A stretch of DNA of 64,000 bases from Yoonia vestfoldensis SKA53 (GCF_000152785.1 NZ_CH672414.1:833472-897471); one strand, 5' to 3'. Positions 37,627 through 47,980 are shown, counted from the stretch's first letter. The notes: generated by a model not told the origin, from the letters alone. Translations and numbers: made by a program.

Positions 37627-37713
37627 CTATCGATCAAACAGGGCATCGTACACTGTGAGGATGAACCAGATGCCGACCCAGATAGCACCCAGCGTAAGTA
37701 TAAAGATTGCCAT
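37627..37713 (-). CDS. Possible 28-residue membrane peptide
   Basis: Reading leftward from an ATG at 37713 gives 28 residues, MAIFILTLGAIWVGIWFILT and then VYDALFDR, with a TAG stop. It is almost entirely one hydrophobic helix ending in charged residues, the layout of small single-pass membrane peptides. It starts five bases after the recombinase stop and could be translated by coupling. There is no clear ribosome site, so this remains tentative. Confidence 0.4.
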   Translation of the reverse strand: MAIFILTLGAIWVGIWFILTVYDALFDR

Positions 37714-37718
37714 GGGGG

Positions 37719-38450
37719 TCACGAACCCACCTGAGTGGCCATACGCCCCTGACCGGCGGACCACCGCTCCAACGTAGCATAGGCTGCTGGAAGATCACTC
37801 TTGATCCTGATTACTGTTGCCCGTGACAGGCCTATCTCCCTTGCGATGGCACTTGCCCCCATTTCCCTCGCTAAGAGGCACTCGGTGGCTTCGAGTTGAT
37901 CTCTGGTGAAGCTAGGCTTGCGCCCTCGGTACTTGGCTTGATCAGCCTTAGCATGTTCAATGCCTGCCCGCTGCGCCTCCCTCGTGGCCTCAGCCTGAGC
38001 CTGAGCCATAGCTGCCATGAAGCCGATAAGGGCGTCCCTGACAGCCTCTGACATCGCGTCTGTGGTGGCCCCATCAAAGGTTAGGCCGTTGATCACCGTC
38101 TTAATGATCACGCCCCGTCTCATGAACTCTCGGATGGTATCGGTCACATCTTGGTAGTTGCGGCCTAGGCGGTCCACCCAGCGTACCAACAGTGTATCAC
38201 CACGACGCAGTAGGTCGAACAGGCGCTTGCCCTGTGGCCTCTCTGCCAACGGTACGGCCACGCCTGATACCCCTGCATCTGATACGACCAGATCGATGTT
38301 GAAACCCGCTGCTCGGGCCTGAGCTTCTTGATGACCGATAGTCTGCTCTGTCGTGCTGACCCTTGCGTAGAGAATGGTCTTCGTTTGGTGATTACTGGTC
38401 GCAGGACTGCTCGCACTGCTGGTCGCCTTGCTGGTCATGTCTGATCCCAT
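37719..38450 (-). CDS. Serine recombinase (resolvase/invertase family)
   Basis: 243 residues. The catalytic domain begins TKTILYARVSTTEQTIGHQE with Ser as nucleophile, and has the conserved LLVRWVDRLGRNYQDV arginine block. The C-terminus is a helix-turn-helix (ASAIAREIGLSRATVIRIKS). This is the small Tn3-resolvase/Hin-invertase type, which cuts and rejoins DNA at paired inverted-repeat sites. An upstream TTG start exists, but the ATG at 38450 (or 38438) is more plausible. Two inverted repeats directly upstream are candidate crossover or operator sites. It could resolve, invert or stabilise the island. Confidence 0.88.
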   Translation of the reverse strand: MGSDMTSKATSSASSPATSNHQTKTILYARVSTTEQTIGHQEAQARAAGFNIDLVVSDAGVSGVAVPLAERPQGKRLFDLLRRGDTLLVRWVDRLGRNYQDVTDTIREFMRRGVIIKTVINGLTFDGATTDAMSEAVRDALIGFMAAMAQAQAEATREAQRAGIEHAKADQAKYRGRKPSFTRDQLEATECLLAREMGASAIAREIGLSRATVIRIKSDLPAAYATLERWSAGQGRMATQVGS

Positions 38451-38459
38451 CGGTGATGT

Positions 38460-38523
38460 GTACGTAAGCGTACTGTTTGATGAGATAGGTGTTCGTATGG
38501 CTGGGGTCAACCCTTACGAACAC
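38460..38523. promoter_or_regulatory. Two inverted repeats upstream of recombinase
   Basis: GTACG-TAAG-CGTAC at 38460-38473, and GTGTTCGTA (38489-38497) with TACGAACAC (38515-38523), perfect 9-bp arms 17 bp apart. Their position ahead of the recombinase start is typical of resolvase binding sites that double as operators. Confidence 0.5.
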
Positions 38524-38944
38524 TTAAAGCAGCACCCCCAGCTTGTTCGCTACGGCATACCCTATCGTACATGAGGGCCGTGATCCTTCCCCGACCATCT
38601 GGCCCTGAGTGTTCCTAGGGCGGGTAGGTAGGCAGTAGCCTGAAATGGAACTCACCGTGGCAGATAGTATGGGTGGGCAGGCACAGGTGCCCCCTCGGTG
38701 GGCAATGATGATTATACAAAACTGATGGCACCCCACGGGGGGTCGATCAGGAACATTCACATATTATAGACCCAACAGATATTTCTGGCAAAATGAGGGT
38801 CGCCTCAGGCACACCCTGTCCGTCGTCATATAAATTGGGACATAGTCGTTTTTTGAGCATTGGAGGCTCTGGCTTGTTTGTTTGCAAGCATCCGCCGAGG
38901 GCCGTCTGGCTATTCAGCAGGCTAATTGTTTATCGTGTCTCCTT
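38524..38944. other. Non-coding stretch between recombinase and IS remnants
   Basis: About 420 bp. A 78-residue reverse frame exists but looks random and has no ribosome site. I see no RNA gene or repeat here apart from the recombinase upstream sites. Confidence 0.5.
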
Positions 38945-39388
38945 ATGGACGCACACGAAGACACCCGCCGTATTCAAGTTTCTAAGTCTCTGATACCGGC
39001 CGTCGTCATTGGACGGATGATGAGAAGGTCCAGATCATTGAGGAAAGCCATTGCGATTGTCAGACATTCGCGGAGGTCGCACGGCGCCATGACATTTCTC
39101 GATCACGACTTTACGATTGGCGATATAAGCACAAGATTGGGCTGCTTGGGGCTGGCGCGCAATTTTTGCGTGTTTTCAGCTCGAAGACGGCTCTAGCCGT
39201 GATGATGTTCCAACGTCGCCAGCGCCAGTGTGGACGACCGACCTTGGCACTCGGTGTGGCGTTACGATGCCATCCGGCTTTGACATGGCGGCTGCTTCGC
39301 GTCTGCTGAATGGCCTGATGTTGCGGCCATGATCGCGTTTCTGGCAGGCACGAAGGATTGGATTGAAGGAGGTGTGACTGATATATGA
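38945..39388 (+). pseudogene. IS66-family transposase remnants (TnpA and start of TnpB)
   Basis: Reading with frame changes gives the TnpA start MDAHEDTRRIQV, then from 39001 a helix-turn-helix region RRHWTDDEKVQIIEES and FAEVARRHDISRSRLYDWR, and near 39270 the C-terminus MPSGFDMAAASRLLNGLMLRP. The ATGA overlap at 39329-39332 leads into a TnpB-like MIAFLAGTKDWIEGGVTDI that stops at 39388. At least two frameshifts break TnpA, and TnpB and the large TnpC are missing, so it is a dead fragment of an IS66 element. Confidence 0.75.
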
Positions 39389-39449
39389 CGCGAGATAAAC
39401 ACCTTGGCCTTGCCGGTGCAACAGGACCTTAGATCGGCAAAGCATTCCG

Positions 39450-39743
39450 TTAATGCAAGCGATGCGGAAAGCAGCTCCTTCGCTTCGGATGAGGTAACCT
39501 GTCATGCCGTGTCGTCATATAACCGGCGCTTGCCAGCTTCAAAAATTCTTTCGGCCAGCTGTAATACAGGCTCTGGGCAACCCCCTCGCGGCGGCAGATT
39601 ACCGAAATACTTTCTTTGCCACATAGGCCCGCCAGGACGTTGCGGATATTATCTTCAGCTTAATAGGTTTTCAGCGTCTTGGGTCGGATGTTTCTAACAA
39701 CCTTGTCGGTGGTGTCTTTCTGTGGATGGGGCTTATTCGTCAT
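39450..39743 (-). pseudogene. IS3-family OrfA transposase remnant
   Basis: From the ATG at 39743 the reverse strand reads MTNKPHPQKDTTDKVVRNIR and then PKTLKTY, a stop, AEDNIRNVLAGLCGKESISV and ICRREGVAQSLYYSWPKEFL, the helix-turn-helix region of IS3-group OrfA. After that a frameshift and a second stop occur. OrfB is absent. The fragment faces the IS66 remnant, suggesting one insertion truncated the other. Confidence 0.75.
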
Positions 39744-39832
39744 CTCGATCTGCTAATCTATAAGATGAACCAAAAATCTGCCATTACTGAAATCCTCAAA
39801 TCTGACCAAAGGGTGCTGACGTCAGAACGGTT

Positions 39833-40564
39833 TTATAGTTTATCTATGAGTTTTGCTTTCGCTTTGGAAAACTCATCTGCAGTGAATACTCCTTTAATGT
39901 ATAAATCATTAAGTTTTGAAATTTCATCAGCTATTGATAAATTCGATACCGAAGGTGAAGCTGCTTCATCGTCTTTCTGACGGATCAATTGATTTGCTAA
40001 GTCTGCAAAAATCTTAACATGTGACTTTTCGCAGTTATCAATCACGATTAGCCGTGCTCCAATATCAATTGTGACCTTTCCAAAAATCCAACCTTGGGAG
40101 GCTGAAACACCTTGTATACGATTTAATCTAATACTTTGAGTATCAACGGATGATGACATCATTGCATGATCAAGGCAAAGCACACGTTCACTCGTCAGAG
40201 CTGCAATCCATGTATTTGCTCCAAAGTCAAAGTCGTTGGAAGTTACTGATTGCGACATTACTCCTGAAACTAGCGCAAATACAACTTCATCCTTTTGTAA
40301 ATAATCACCAAGCACACTTAATTCTTTTTTTGTCCCAAAAGAGTCTATCTTAACACCATTAAGCTCGAATATCCCAGACCAGTTACGCTTTTGCGTAAGC
40401 TCTTTGCGCTTTTCCATATTGTTCATGGAAGGTTTTTCTTTCAAAATATGGGGCGTTGGCTGCCTATTTTGCTGTGCAGGATTTGATGCCATACCCTTGC
40501 CACATCTTATGCAATAACTAGCCAATGGCGAATTCGGTTCGGCACAGTATTCACATAATGGCAT
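39833..40564 (-). CDS. Zinc-ribbon, PH-like and SHOCT domain protein
   Basis: 243 residues from the ATG at 40564 (a TTG ten codons upstream is less likely). The N-terminus is a zinc ribbon (CEYCAEPNSPLASYCIRC). The middle looks like a bacterial PH domain (SERVLCLDHAMMSSSVDTQS, then IRLNRIQGVSASQGWIFGKV). The C-terminus is a SHOCT motif (EISKLNDLYIKGVFTADEFS). Such proteins are probably small membrane-proximal or oligomerising adaptors; no enzymatic role is evident. AT-rich island gene between the IS remnants and the integrase. Confidence 0.75.
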   Translation of the reverse strand: MPLCEYCAEPNSPLASYCIRCGKGMASNPAQQNRQPTPHILKEKPSMNNMEKRKELTQKRNWSGIFELNGVKIDSFGTKKELSVLGDYLQKDEVVFALVSGVMSQSVTSNDFDFGANTWIAALTSERVLCLDHAMMSSSVDTQSIRLNRIQGVSASQGWIFGKVTIDIGARLIVIDNCEKSHVKIFADLANQLIRQKDDEAASPSVSNLSIADEISKLNDLYIKGVFTADEFSKAKAKLIDKL

Positions 40565-40679
40565 TGGTTGCTTCCAGATCAGGGTAAACTTCAAGTTCAG
40601 GTAACACTTGTTTTCGTCCCTAGTAAAGACAAGCTGTCACGAAACATAATAAAACAACTTTATAGTGTTATCTTTAGGA

Positions 40680-42041
40680 TTACTGCTCGACGTCACCCAA
40701 AGGGCAATTTGCTAAGTTGATGTGCGAAAACGATAAGCTCTCTAAAGCATCCTTACGAACTTTCAGGCTCGGCCCTGAGCCATAGTTGCCGGCGACATCG
40801 CCAGAGGCATGCCCAGTGATGAAGTCGTTCACTTCCTTGGAGACCCCCGCGTCTCTCAGCATATCCTTGAAGTTCCCCCTTAACGAATGCACCACTTTGG
40901 CCTTATCATCCGTCACCCTCCTGATCAGCGGCATGAGAGCTTTTGAGGCGGACGCCTGAGCCTTCCCATCCTTGTCGCGGGTGAACTCGGGGAACATCTG
41001 ACCGACCTTGCCAGTGGTTGCTTCGCTGGTCCTGCCGCTGGTCACCCACGAAAGGCTTGAGTGAACTGGCACCCGCCGCTGTGAGCCTTTGTTCTTTACC
41101 AGCTTGTCGCTCAGGTCGTAGTAGACCACGCCTTGTTCTTCCTTGATGTCCTCCCAGTCCAGTAGGGCTGCTTCGTCCAGCCGCATTCCTGTGGTGATCA
41201 GGATCGTCAGCAGCTTGCGCTGGTGGTCTGGCATGGATTGCTTGAAGATTGCTTCGAGTTCACTTGAGGTAAACGGGCGATAGCTTTCCTTGGCACGTCC
41301 TACTTTCTTGTCGAGAACGATGCCTACGAACACGTTTTGTGGAACCCAGCCCTTGCGCACCGCATGATCAAACAGGCGTTTGACATAGCTGATTTTCTTG
41401 GCAATCGTCTTTCGGCTCTTTGTAGCCCCGAGATGGTCTGCGTACTGGTGGATCAGCACTGCTGTTAGGTCGGTAAGGACCATGTCACCTGTGAAGTCCT
41501 GAAATTGGCTCAGAGACAACTCGCAGTCGCGCGTCGTCTTTGCTGGGCCATAGGGGTGGGTCTCCAGATACTCGCGAACTGCGACAGACAGAAGGACCGC
41601 ATCAGCGGCCACGTGCCCCTTGGCGGTCTTAGCTTTCCACTCACGGTACACCTCGAGTGCCTTCGCGCCTTGCTCGTTGACCACGTCAGTCGCTAGGTCG
41701 TTCTCAGGGTCTTCCACGTACTCGAGGTTCTTGTTGTACTGGATCAAGCCCTCAAGATGCCCTTCGTCCTCCATTCGCTGAACTTCATCGGCCTCTCCGA
41801 TGTAGCCAAGCAGGTGGCTTATTATATCGCGTATGTCCGGTTTGCAGGCATCAAGCTGTCCATAAAGTTCTGTGGCAATGCCGTGCTGACGACGTTTGGC
41901 ATCTCGTTCGTCGCTGGTGCCTGTGGAACGCTTTAGCTGCTTGCGGTCACCGAAGTGTACTCTGAGGTCCTGAGGAATGGTCAGGTAAACGTACCATTTG
42001 CCTTTGTTCATCGACAGTGTTGTGGCGGGATACTCAGACAT
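40680..42041 (-). CDS. Tyrosine integrase of the island
   Basis: 453 residues of the phage-type tyrosine recombinase family with a DUF6538-like N-terminus (MNKGKWYVYLTIPQDLRVHF). Catalytic residues are visible: Arg in TTGMRLDEAALLDW, the His-x-x-Arg box in HSLRGNFKD, His in GHASGDVAGNYG and the Tyr in the same block. The start ATG at 42041 has GAGGAG seven bases upstream. The gene points away from, and begins 77 bp from, the tRNA-Ser 3' end, the usual place for the integrase of a tRNA-targeting element. It should catalyse insertion and excision at the 19-bp repeats. Confidence 0.93.
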   Translation of the reverse strand: MSEYPATTLSMNKGKWYVYLTIPQDLRVHFGDRKQLKRSTGTSDERDAKRRQHGIATELYGQLDACKPDIRDIISHLLGYIGEADEVQRMEDEGHLEGLIQYNKNLEYVEDPENDLATDVVNEQGAKALEVYREWKAKTAKGHVAADAVLLSVAVREYLETHPYGPAKTTRDCELSLSQFQDFTGDMVLTDLTAVLIHQYADHLGATKSRKTIAKKISYVKRLFDHAVRKGWVPQNVFVGIVLDKKVGRAKESYRPFTSSELEAIFKQSMPDHQRKLLTILITTGMRLDEAALLDWEDIKEEQGVVYYDLSDKLVKNKGSQRRVPVHSSLSWVTSGRTSEATTGKVGQMFPEFTRDKDGKAQASASKALMPLIRRVTDDKAKVVHSLRGNFKDMLRDAGVSKEVNDFITGHASGDVAGNYGSGPSLKVRKDALESLSFSHINLANCPLGDVEQ

Positions 42042-42115
42042 CGATATACTCCTCGAATACCCTCCATGGGATGCTCCAAGGCTATATAATCAATGTAAAA
42101 AGGGCAATAGGGGGC

Positions 42116-42134
42116 ATTGGCGGAGAGACAGGGA
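42116..42134. repeat. Right attachment site of island (attR), tRNA 3' end
   Basis: 19 bp identical to 7949-7967. It covers the CCA end, acceptor strand and part of the T-arm of tRNA-Ser, so the tRNA gene remains intact at this junction. Confidence 0.92.
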
Positions 42135-42207
42135 TTCGAACCCTGGGTGGGCTTGCACCCACAACGGTTTTCGAGACCGCCCCGTTCGACCACTCCGGCA
42201 CCTCTCC
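42118..42207 (-). tRNA. tRNA-Ser (anticodon CGA)
   Basis: The reverse strand gives a 90-nt class II tRNA: acceptor GGAGAGG pairing with TCTCTCC, anticodon loop CTCGAAA with anticodon CGA, a long variable arm (GTGGGTGCAAGCCCAC) and a T-loop GGTTCGAATCC, ending GCCA with CCA encoded. It reads UCG serine codons. It is the integration target of the island on its 3' side. Confidence 0.95.
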
Positions 42208-42341
42208 GCGGTGCGGGCGGAATAATGTGCCATGCAGCGCAGCGCAAGGGGCAAAACGCTCTCACCAAGAATTGCGTGGGCTTTGCGGCAAAAATCGTGT
42301 TTGTCGGTGCCGATACCTTCCATGCCCTGAAAGGACCCGCC

Positions 42342-43190
42342 ATGTTCCGCCGCCTGTTTTTATCGCTTGTTGCCGCGCTCGGTTTCACGGGGGCCATCAC
42401 GGGGGCCATCACCGGGGCCGCTCTGGCCCAGACCAGCGATGCCGACGCCCTGTTCGATCTGGTCGGCCTGCCGCAGATCGTTGCGATCATGCGCGACGAA
42501 GGGCTTGATTACGGCGAAACCATCGCGCGCGACATGTTTCCCGCAGGCATGACCCCCCGCTGGGCCGCGCAACTGGACCGGATCTATGCCACCGACACGA
42601 TGGTCGCGCAGATGCGCCGGGCTTTTGTTGCGGCGTTGGACGGGCAGGACGTGTCAGGGGCGCTCGATTTCTACGGCTCTGATCTGGGGCGGCGGATCGT
42701 CACGCTGGAAATCGCCGCGCGCGCGGCGATGCTGGACCCGACAATTGATGCCACCAGCAAGGAATTTGCCGTCGAACAGGCACAGGCCGACACGCCACGC
42801 TACCGGCTGATCAGCGATTTCATCGTGGCAAATGACCTGATCGAGGCCAATGTTGTGGGTGGGCTGAATTCCAATTTCGCCTTCATCGACGCGCTGGTGT
42901 CAGGTGGCGCCACGCTGCCCGGTGTGACCGCCGACAGTCTGTTGGCCGATGTCTGGGCGCAAGAGGATGCAATCCGTGCCAGCACGGCGGAATGGATCAC
43001 TGCGTTTTTGCTGCTGGCCTATGCCCCGCTCGAGGATGCCGAGATCGCGGAACTGACATCATTCAGCCAGACGCCCGCAGGCCGGATCATGACGCAGGCT
43101 GTGTTTACGGCCTTTGACGAGATCTTTGTGCTTGTGGCGCGCGATCTGGGATCGGCGGCTTCTGGCTTCATCATCAGTCAGGATCTGTGA
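42342..43190 (+). CDS. DUF2059 family secreted protein
   Basis: 282 residues with a signal peptide (MFRRLFLSLVAALGFTGAIT, cleavage after ALAQ). DUF2059 helical regions follow (a MRRAFVAALDGQDVSGALDF block near residue 90 and LTSFSQTPAGRIMTQAVFTA near the end). The family is periplasmic and uncharacterised. The start chosen is the ATG that gives a proper signal peptide; upstream in-frame sequence runs through the tRNA gene and cannot be coding. The signal peptide contains a threefold GAIT-type duplication. Confidence 0.85.
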   Translation: MFRRLFLSLVAALGFTGAITGAITGAALAQTSDADALFDLVGLPQIVAIMRDEGLDYGETIARDMFPAGMTPRWAAQLDRIYATDTMVAQMRRAFVAALDGQDVSGALDFYGSDLGRRIVTLEIAARAAMLDPTIDATSKEFAVEQAQADTPRYRLISDFIVANDLIEANVVGGLNSNFAFIDALVSGGATLPGVTADSLLADVWAQEDAIRASTAEWITAFLLLAYAPLEDAEIAELTSFSQTPAGRIMTQAVFTAFDEIFVLVARDLGSAASGFIISQDL

Positions 43191-43254
43191 CCGGCCTTGG
43201 CACGCGGGTGCAACGCGGTATGGTGCGGGTCCAAGACATAGAAGGATCAAGACC

Positions 43255-43662
43255 TTGCAAATCAAACTCATCGCAGCCTGCATCCTGGGGCTTTTGGCGG
43301 GCTGTGCGGGGCAGGGCGTGCTGGTCTCGGGCGATCCGAGTTTGCCAACCGGTGATCCGCGTCAGGAACGGTTGGTTTTCAGCGAATGCGCGATCTATTT
43401 TGCCGCCGTACAGACATTGCGCGCCGATGGCCGCAGGCCCAGTGGCAACCCGACCCGTGGATGTCCGGCCAAGGCCGCGGCGCGCCCCGCCGACATCAAC
43501 CCGATGGTCAGCGTGCCATCCGTATCGCCCGGCTTTCCACAAGAATTATACAGCCGCATGATCGCGCGCGGCGTGCCGTCCGATCTGGCCGATGATATTG
43601 CGCGGTCCAAGGCGTTTTGGGATCTTGTGGCGCTCCGCGACAGCGTCATCAGCGGTTTCTAA
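43255..43662 (+). CDS. Hypothetical lipoprotein
   Basis: 135 residues starting at a TTG preceded by AAGGA at eight bases. The N-terminus ACILGLLAGCAGQG has a lipobox with the Cys as lipid site, so it is anchored in a membrane. The rest, rich in proline and arginine with CAIYFAAVQTLR, belongs to no family I know. Upstream in-frame sequence overlaps the previous gene and lacks a lipobox, which decides the start. Its 3' end overlaps the next, convergent gene by four bases. Confidence 0.7.
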   Translation: MQIKLIAACILGLLAGCAGQGVLVSGDPSLPTGDPRQERLVFSECAIYFAAVQTLRADGRRPSGNPTRGCPAKAAARPADINPMVSVPSVSPGFPQELYSRMIARGVPSDLADDIARSKAFWDLVALRDSVISGF

Positions 43663-43994
43663 CTGCCATAGATTAGTAGCGCCGTAATCAGCGCGCTGGG
43701 GTTGGCCGCGTAAAGCCGGCTATTCGATTGCAGCTGGATCATGCGGGTCGGGCGGTCTTGATATGGCACACCCGCCGCATCCATCGCCGCGATCAGCGCC
43801 GGCCCGCCGCCAGCGATGATATCGCGGCGGATCGCGTCGTAATTGGATTTGACGATGATTTCGACCTGCCCGCGGTTTTGCGCCTGCGCAGGATCGCTTA
43901 GCGCGGCCAGCGGCGCAAAGACCGGCTGGCCCGGATTGGTCGGATCGGTGGTGCAGGCCGCTAATAGCAAGGGCAGGATAAGGGCAGGGCGCAT
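43659..43994 (-). CDS. Small hypothetical lipoprotein
   Basis: 111 residues beginning MRPALILPLLLAACTTDP, a lipoprotein signal with lipobox LAAC. The remainder contains VEIIVKSNYDAIRRDIIAGG and a C-terminal hydrophobic ALITALLIYGS. No known family. Convergent with the preceding lipoprotein gene and divergent from rplU. Confidence 0.7.
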   Translation of the reverse strand: MRPALILPLLLAACTTDPTNPGQPVFAPLAALSDPAQAQNRGQVEIIVKSNYDAIRRDIIAGGGPALIAAMDAAGVPYQDRPTRMIQLQSNSRLYAANPSALITALLIYGS

Positions 43995-44018
43995 GGGGGT
44001 TTTTCACCTTCTTATCGC

Positions 44019-44047
44019 TTGACTTACAGGGGCATTGGACGGATAAG
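44019..44047 (+). promoter_or_regulatory. Promoter candidate for rplU-rpmA
   Basis: TTGACT at 44019-44024 and GATAAG at 44042-44047 with a 17-bp spacer, about 125 bp before the rplU start. It matches the vegetative sigma consensus and is very like the promoter ahead of rplM. The leader between it and rplU is GC-rich and could be involved in feedback control. Confidence 0.55.
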
Positions 44048-44172
44048 CCGCCATCCTGACAAGGGTTTTGTCGGGCTATTTGCGAAATGACGCCTACGGG
44101 CGCGCAGTCCACAGGCACCAAACGCCGGGTAACACCGGGGCCTCAGTGACGCGGAAAATGAAGGAATAACAT

Positions 44173-44811
44173 ATGTTTGCGGTTCTCAAAACCGGCGGCA
44201 AGCAGTATAAGGTCGCCTCTGGCGATGTGCTGCGCGTCGAAAAGCTGGCAGCAAAAGCTGGCGACAAGATTCAGTTCAACGAGATTCTGATGGTCGGTTC
44301 GACTGTTGGTGCTCCTTTGGTTGCAGGCGCAGGCGTGCAGGCCGATGTGATCGACCAGATCAAAGGCGAAAAGACAATCAACTACGTCAAGCGCCGTCGT
44401 AAGCACGGCAGCCAGCGCAAGAAAGGCCACCGTCAGCAACTGACGCTGGTGCGGATTGCCGACATTCTGGAAACAGGTGCGGACACATCCGGCGTCATGG
44501 CCGCTGTTTCGGGTGCGGGCATCAAGATGGTAATCACGCCCCGCGTGAACCCCAAAGGTATCGCCAAGCCAAAGGCCGGCGCAGCACCAAAAGCTGCCGC
44601 CGCCGCAACAGGTGGCGATGACCTGAAAAAGCTGTCGGGCGTCGGCCCCGCGCTGGAAAAGAAATTGCATGCCGCTGGCGTGACATCTTACGCGCAGATC
44701 GCAGCATGGTCCGAAGACGACGTGGCTGCATTTGACGAAAAGCTGTCGTTCAAGGGCCGCATCGCACGTGAAGGCTGGGTCGCACAAGCGGCCGAGCTGT
44801 CCAAAGCTTAA
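44173..44811 (+). CDS. rplU: 50S ribosomal protein L21, long form
   Basis: 212 residues; the first 103 or so are ordinary L21 ([20 protein letters not shown], then [20 protein letters not shown] at the rRNA-contact region), a component of the large ribosomal subunit. An extra domain of about 90 residues follows an alanine/proline/lysine-rich linker and contains a helix-hairpin-helix-like block ([20 protein letters not shown]). Such extended L21 proteins occur in Rhodobacterales. The gene is 11 bp from rpmA and co-transcribed with it. Confidence 0.95.
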   Translation: MFAVLKTGGKQYKVASGDVLRVEKLAAKAGDKIQFNEILMVGSTVGAPLVAGAGVQADVIDQIKGEKTINYVKRRRKHGSQRKKGHRQQLTLVRIADILETGADTSGVMAAVSGAGIKMVITPRVNPKGIAKPKAGAAPKAAAAATGGDDLKKLSGVGPALEKKLHAAGVTSYAQIAAWSEDDVAAFDEKLSFKGRIAREGWVAQAAELSKA

Positions 44812-44822
44812 GGAGAGACGAG

Positions 44823-45092
44823 ATGGCACATAAAAAAGCAGGCGGTTCATCCCGTAACGGACGCGACTCTGCGGGTCGTCGTCTTGGTGTAAAGAAATTC
44901 GGCGGCGAAGCCGTTATTCCCGGCAACATCATCATGCGCCAGCGTGGCACCAAGATGTGGCCAGGCATGGGCGTCGGCATGGGTAAGGATCACACGATCT
45001 TTGCAACTGCCGAAGGTGCCGTGAAGTTTCACAAGGGCCTGAAAGGCCGCACCTTTATTTCGGTTCTCCCTGTGGCGGAGGCCGCAGAGTAA
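44823..45092 (+). CDS. rpmA: 50S ribosomal protein L27
   Basis: 89 residues, [20 protein letters not shown] start and [20 protein letters not shown] in the middle, both standard L27 sequence. L27 reaches the peptidyl-transferase centre of the large subunit. A GGAGAGACGAG ribosome site precedes the ATG. The rplU-rpmA-(acetyltransferase)-obgE order is the usual alphaproteobacterial one. A strong terminator follows. Confidence 0.97.
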   Translation: MAHKKAGGSSRNGRDSAGRRLGVKKFGGEAVIPGNIIMRQRGTKMWPGMGVGMGKDHTIFATAEGAVKFHKGLKGRTFISVLPVAEAAE

Positions 45093-45117
45093 GCCGAATT
45101 TCTCAACCAAAAGATTT

Positions 45118-45150
45118 GAGGGGATCGGTTTTCGCCGGTCCCCTTTTTTA
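45118..45150 (+). terminator. Rho-independent terminator after rpmA
   Basis: GAGGGGATCGG and CCGGTCCCC form a stem with a short T-rich loop, followed by a run of seven T starting about 45143. Confidence 0.85.
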
Positions 45151-45160
45151 TTCATAAATT

Positions 45161-45185
45161 TGCTACCATATCCGTTTAGGTAGCA
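45161..45185. promoter_or_regulatory. Inverted repeat upstream of acetyltransferase gene
   Basis: TGCTACC (45161-45167) and GGTAGCA (45179-45185) form perfect 7-bp arms with an 11-bp spacer, in the short space between the rpmA terminator and the acetyltransferase start. Likely a repressor binding site. Confidence 0.45.
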
Positions 45186-45217
45186 CCAAAATGGCTTGTT
45201 TTTCGAGGAGGGAAAGC

Positions 45218-45760
45218 ATGATCCACGAGGAAATCACCGTGCAGCAGACGATCCAATCGGATCGCTTCTTGCTGCGTCCGTGCCGCAAATCGGATGCAGG
45301 GCTGATCGCCATGTATGCCAGCGACGACCGCGTTGCGCGCGGCACACGGTCGGTGCCGCATCCGTTGCCCCCCGGCACGGTCGAGGCGATGATCGAACGC
45401 GCTCTACTGTCGGACCGGACAGAGGATGTCTGGATCATCGACGGTTCCGCCAATGCCCATGCAGAGGCTTTGGGCCTGATCAGCCTGGAACGGATGGACC
45501 GCGCGCAATCAGAAATCTTTTACTGGATCGCGCCCGCCTTTTGGAACACCGGTTACGCGTCAGAGGCCGTGCGCGCCCTGATCGCCGCGAACCCGCATCA
45601 ATCCGAACGCATCTTTGCCGAGGTGTTTCAAGACAACCCCGGGTCCGCCCGCGTGCTGACCAATTGTGGGTTCGACTATCTGGGTGATGCAGAGGCGTTT
45701 TCCGTTTCGCGCGGTGCGACGGTGCCGACATGGACCTATACGCTGAAAACCGGCGCATGA
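45218..45760 (+). CDS. GNAT family N-acetyltransferase
   Basis: 180 residues from the ATG at 45218, preceded by GGAGGGA; an in-frame ATG at 45191 lacks a ribosome site. The blocks RFLLRPCRKSDAG, YWIAPAFWNTGYASEAVRAL and NPGSARVLTNCGFDYLG match the RimJ/RimL-like GNAT group, whose acetyl-CoA loop is the Q/R-x-x-G-x-A region near WNTGYASE. It may acetylate a ribosomal or other protein N-terminus, or a small molecule; the substrate is unknown. Located between rpmA and obgE, a common position. Confidence 0.85.
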   Translation: MIHEEITVQQTIQSDRFLLRPCRKSDAGLIAMYASDDRVARGTRSVPHPLPPGTVEAMIERALLSDRTEDVWIIDGSANAHAEALGLISLERMDRAQSEIFYWIAPAFWNTGYASEAVRALIAANPHQSERIFAEVFQDNPGSARVLTNCGFDYLGDAEAFSVSRGATVPTWTYTLKTGA

Positions 45761-45794
45761 CCCGGCCCATGGCTTGAGAAGCGCAGCACAATAG

Positions 45795-47971
<2,177 letters not shown>

Positions 47972-47980
47972 GGACAGATC

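Larger units (their letters stand above)
7949..42134. mobile_element. tRNA-Ser integrated defence island, about 34 kb
   Basis: A 19-bp direct repeat (ATTGGCGGAGAGACAGGGA) occurs at 7949-7967 and again at 42116-42134, where it is the 3' end of the tRNA-Ser gene. A tyrosine integrase gene lies just inside the right repeat. The genes between are AT-richer than the flanks, mostly defence or unknown, and include IS remnants; both flanks are ordinary core genes. This is the classic arrangement of a tRNA-targeting integrative element. No replication, conjugation or phage structural genes are recognisable, so it is an island or satellite rather than a complete ICE or prophage. Confidence 0.92.

Noticed and set aside
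38524-38760. 78-residue reverse open frame
   Set aside because: No ribosome site, no conserved composition, and it begins in the recombinase upstream region.
7949-42134. Complete prophage or conjugative element
   Set aside because: No structural, packaging, relaxase or mating-pair genes are recognisable in the 34 kb.
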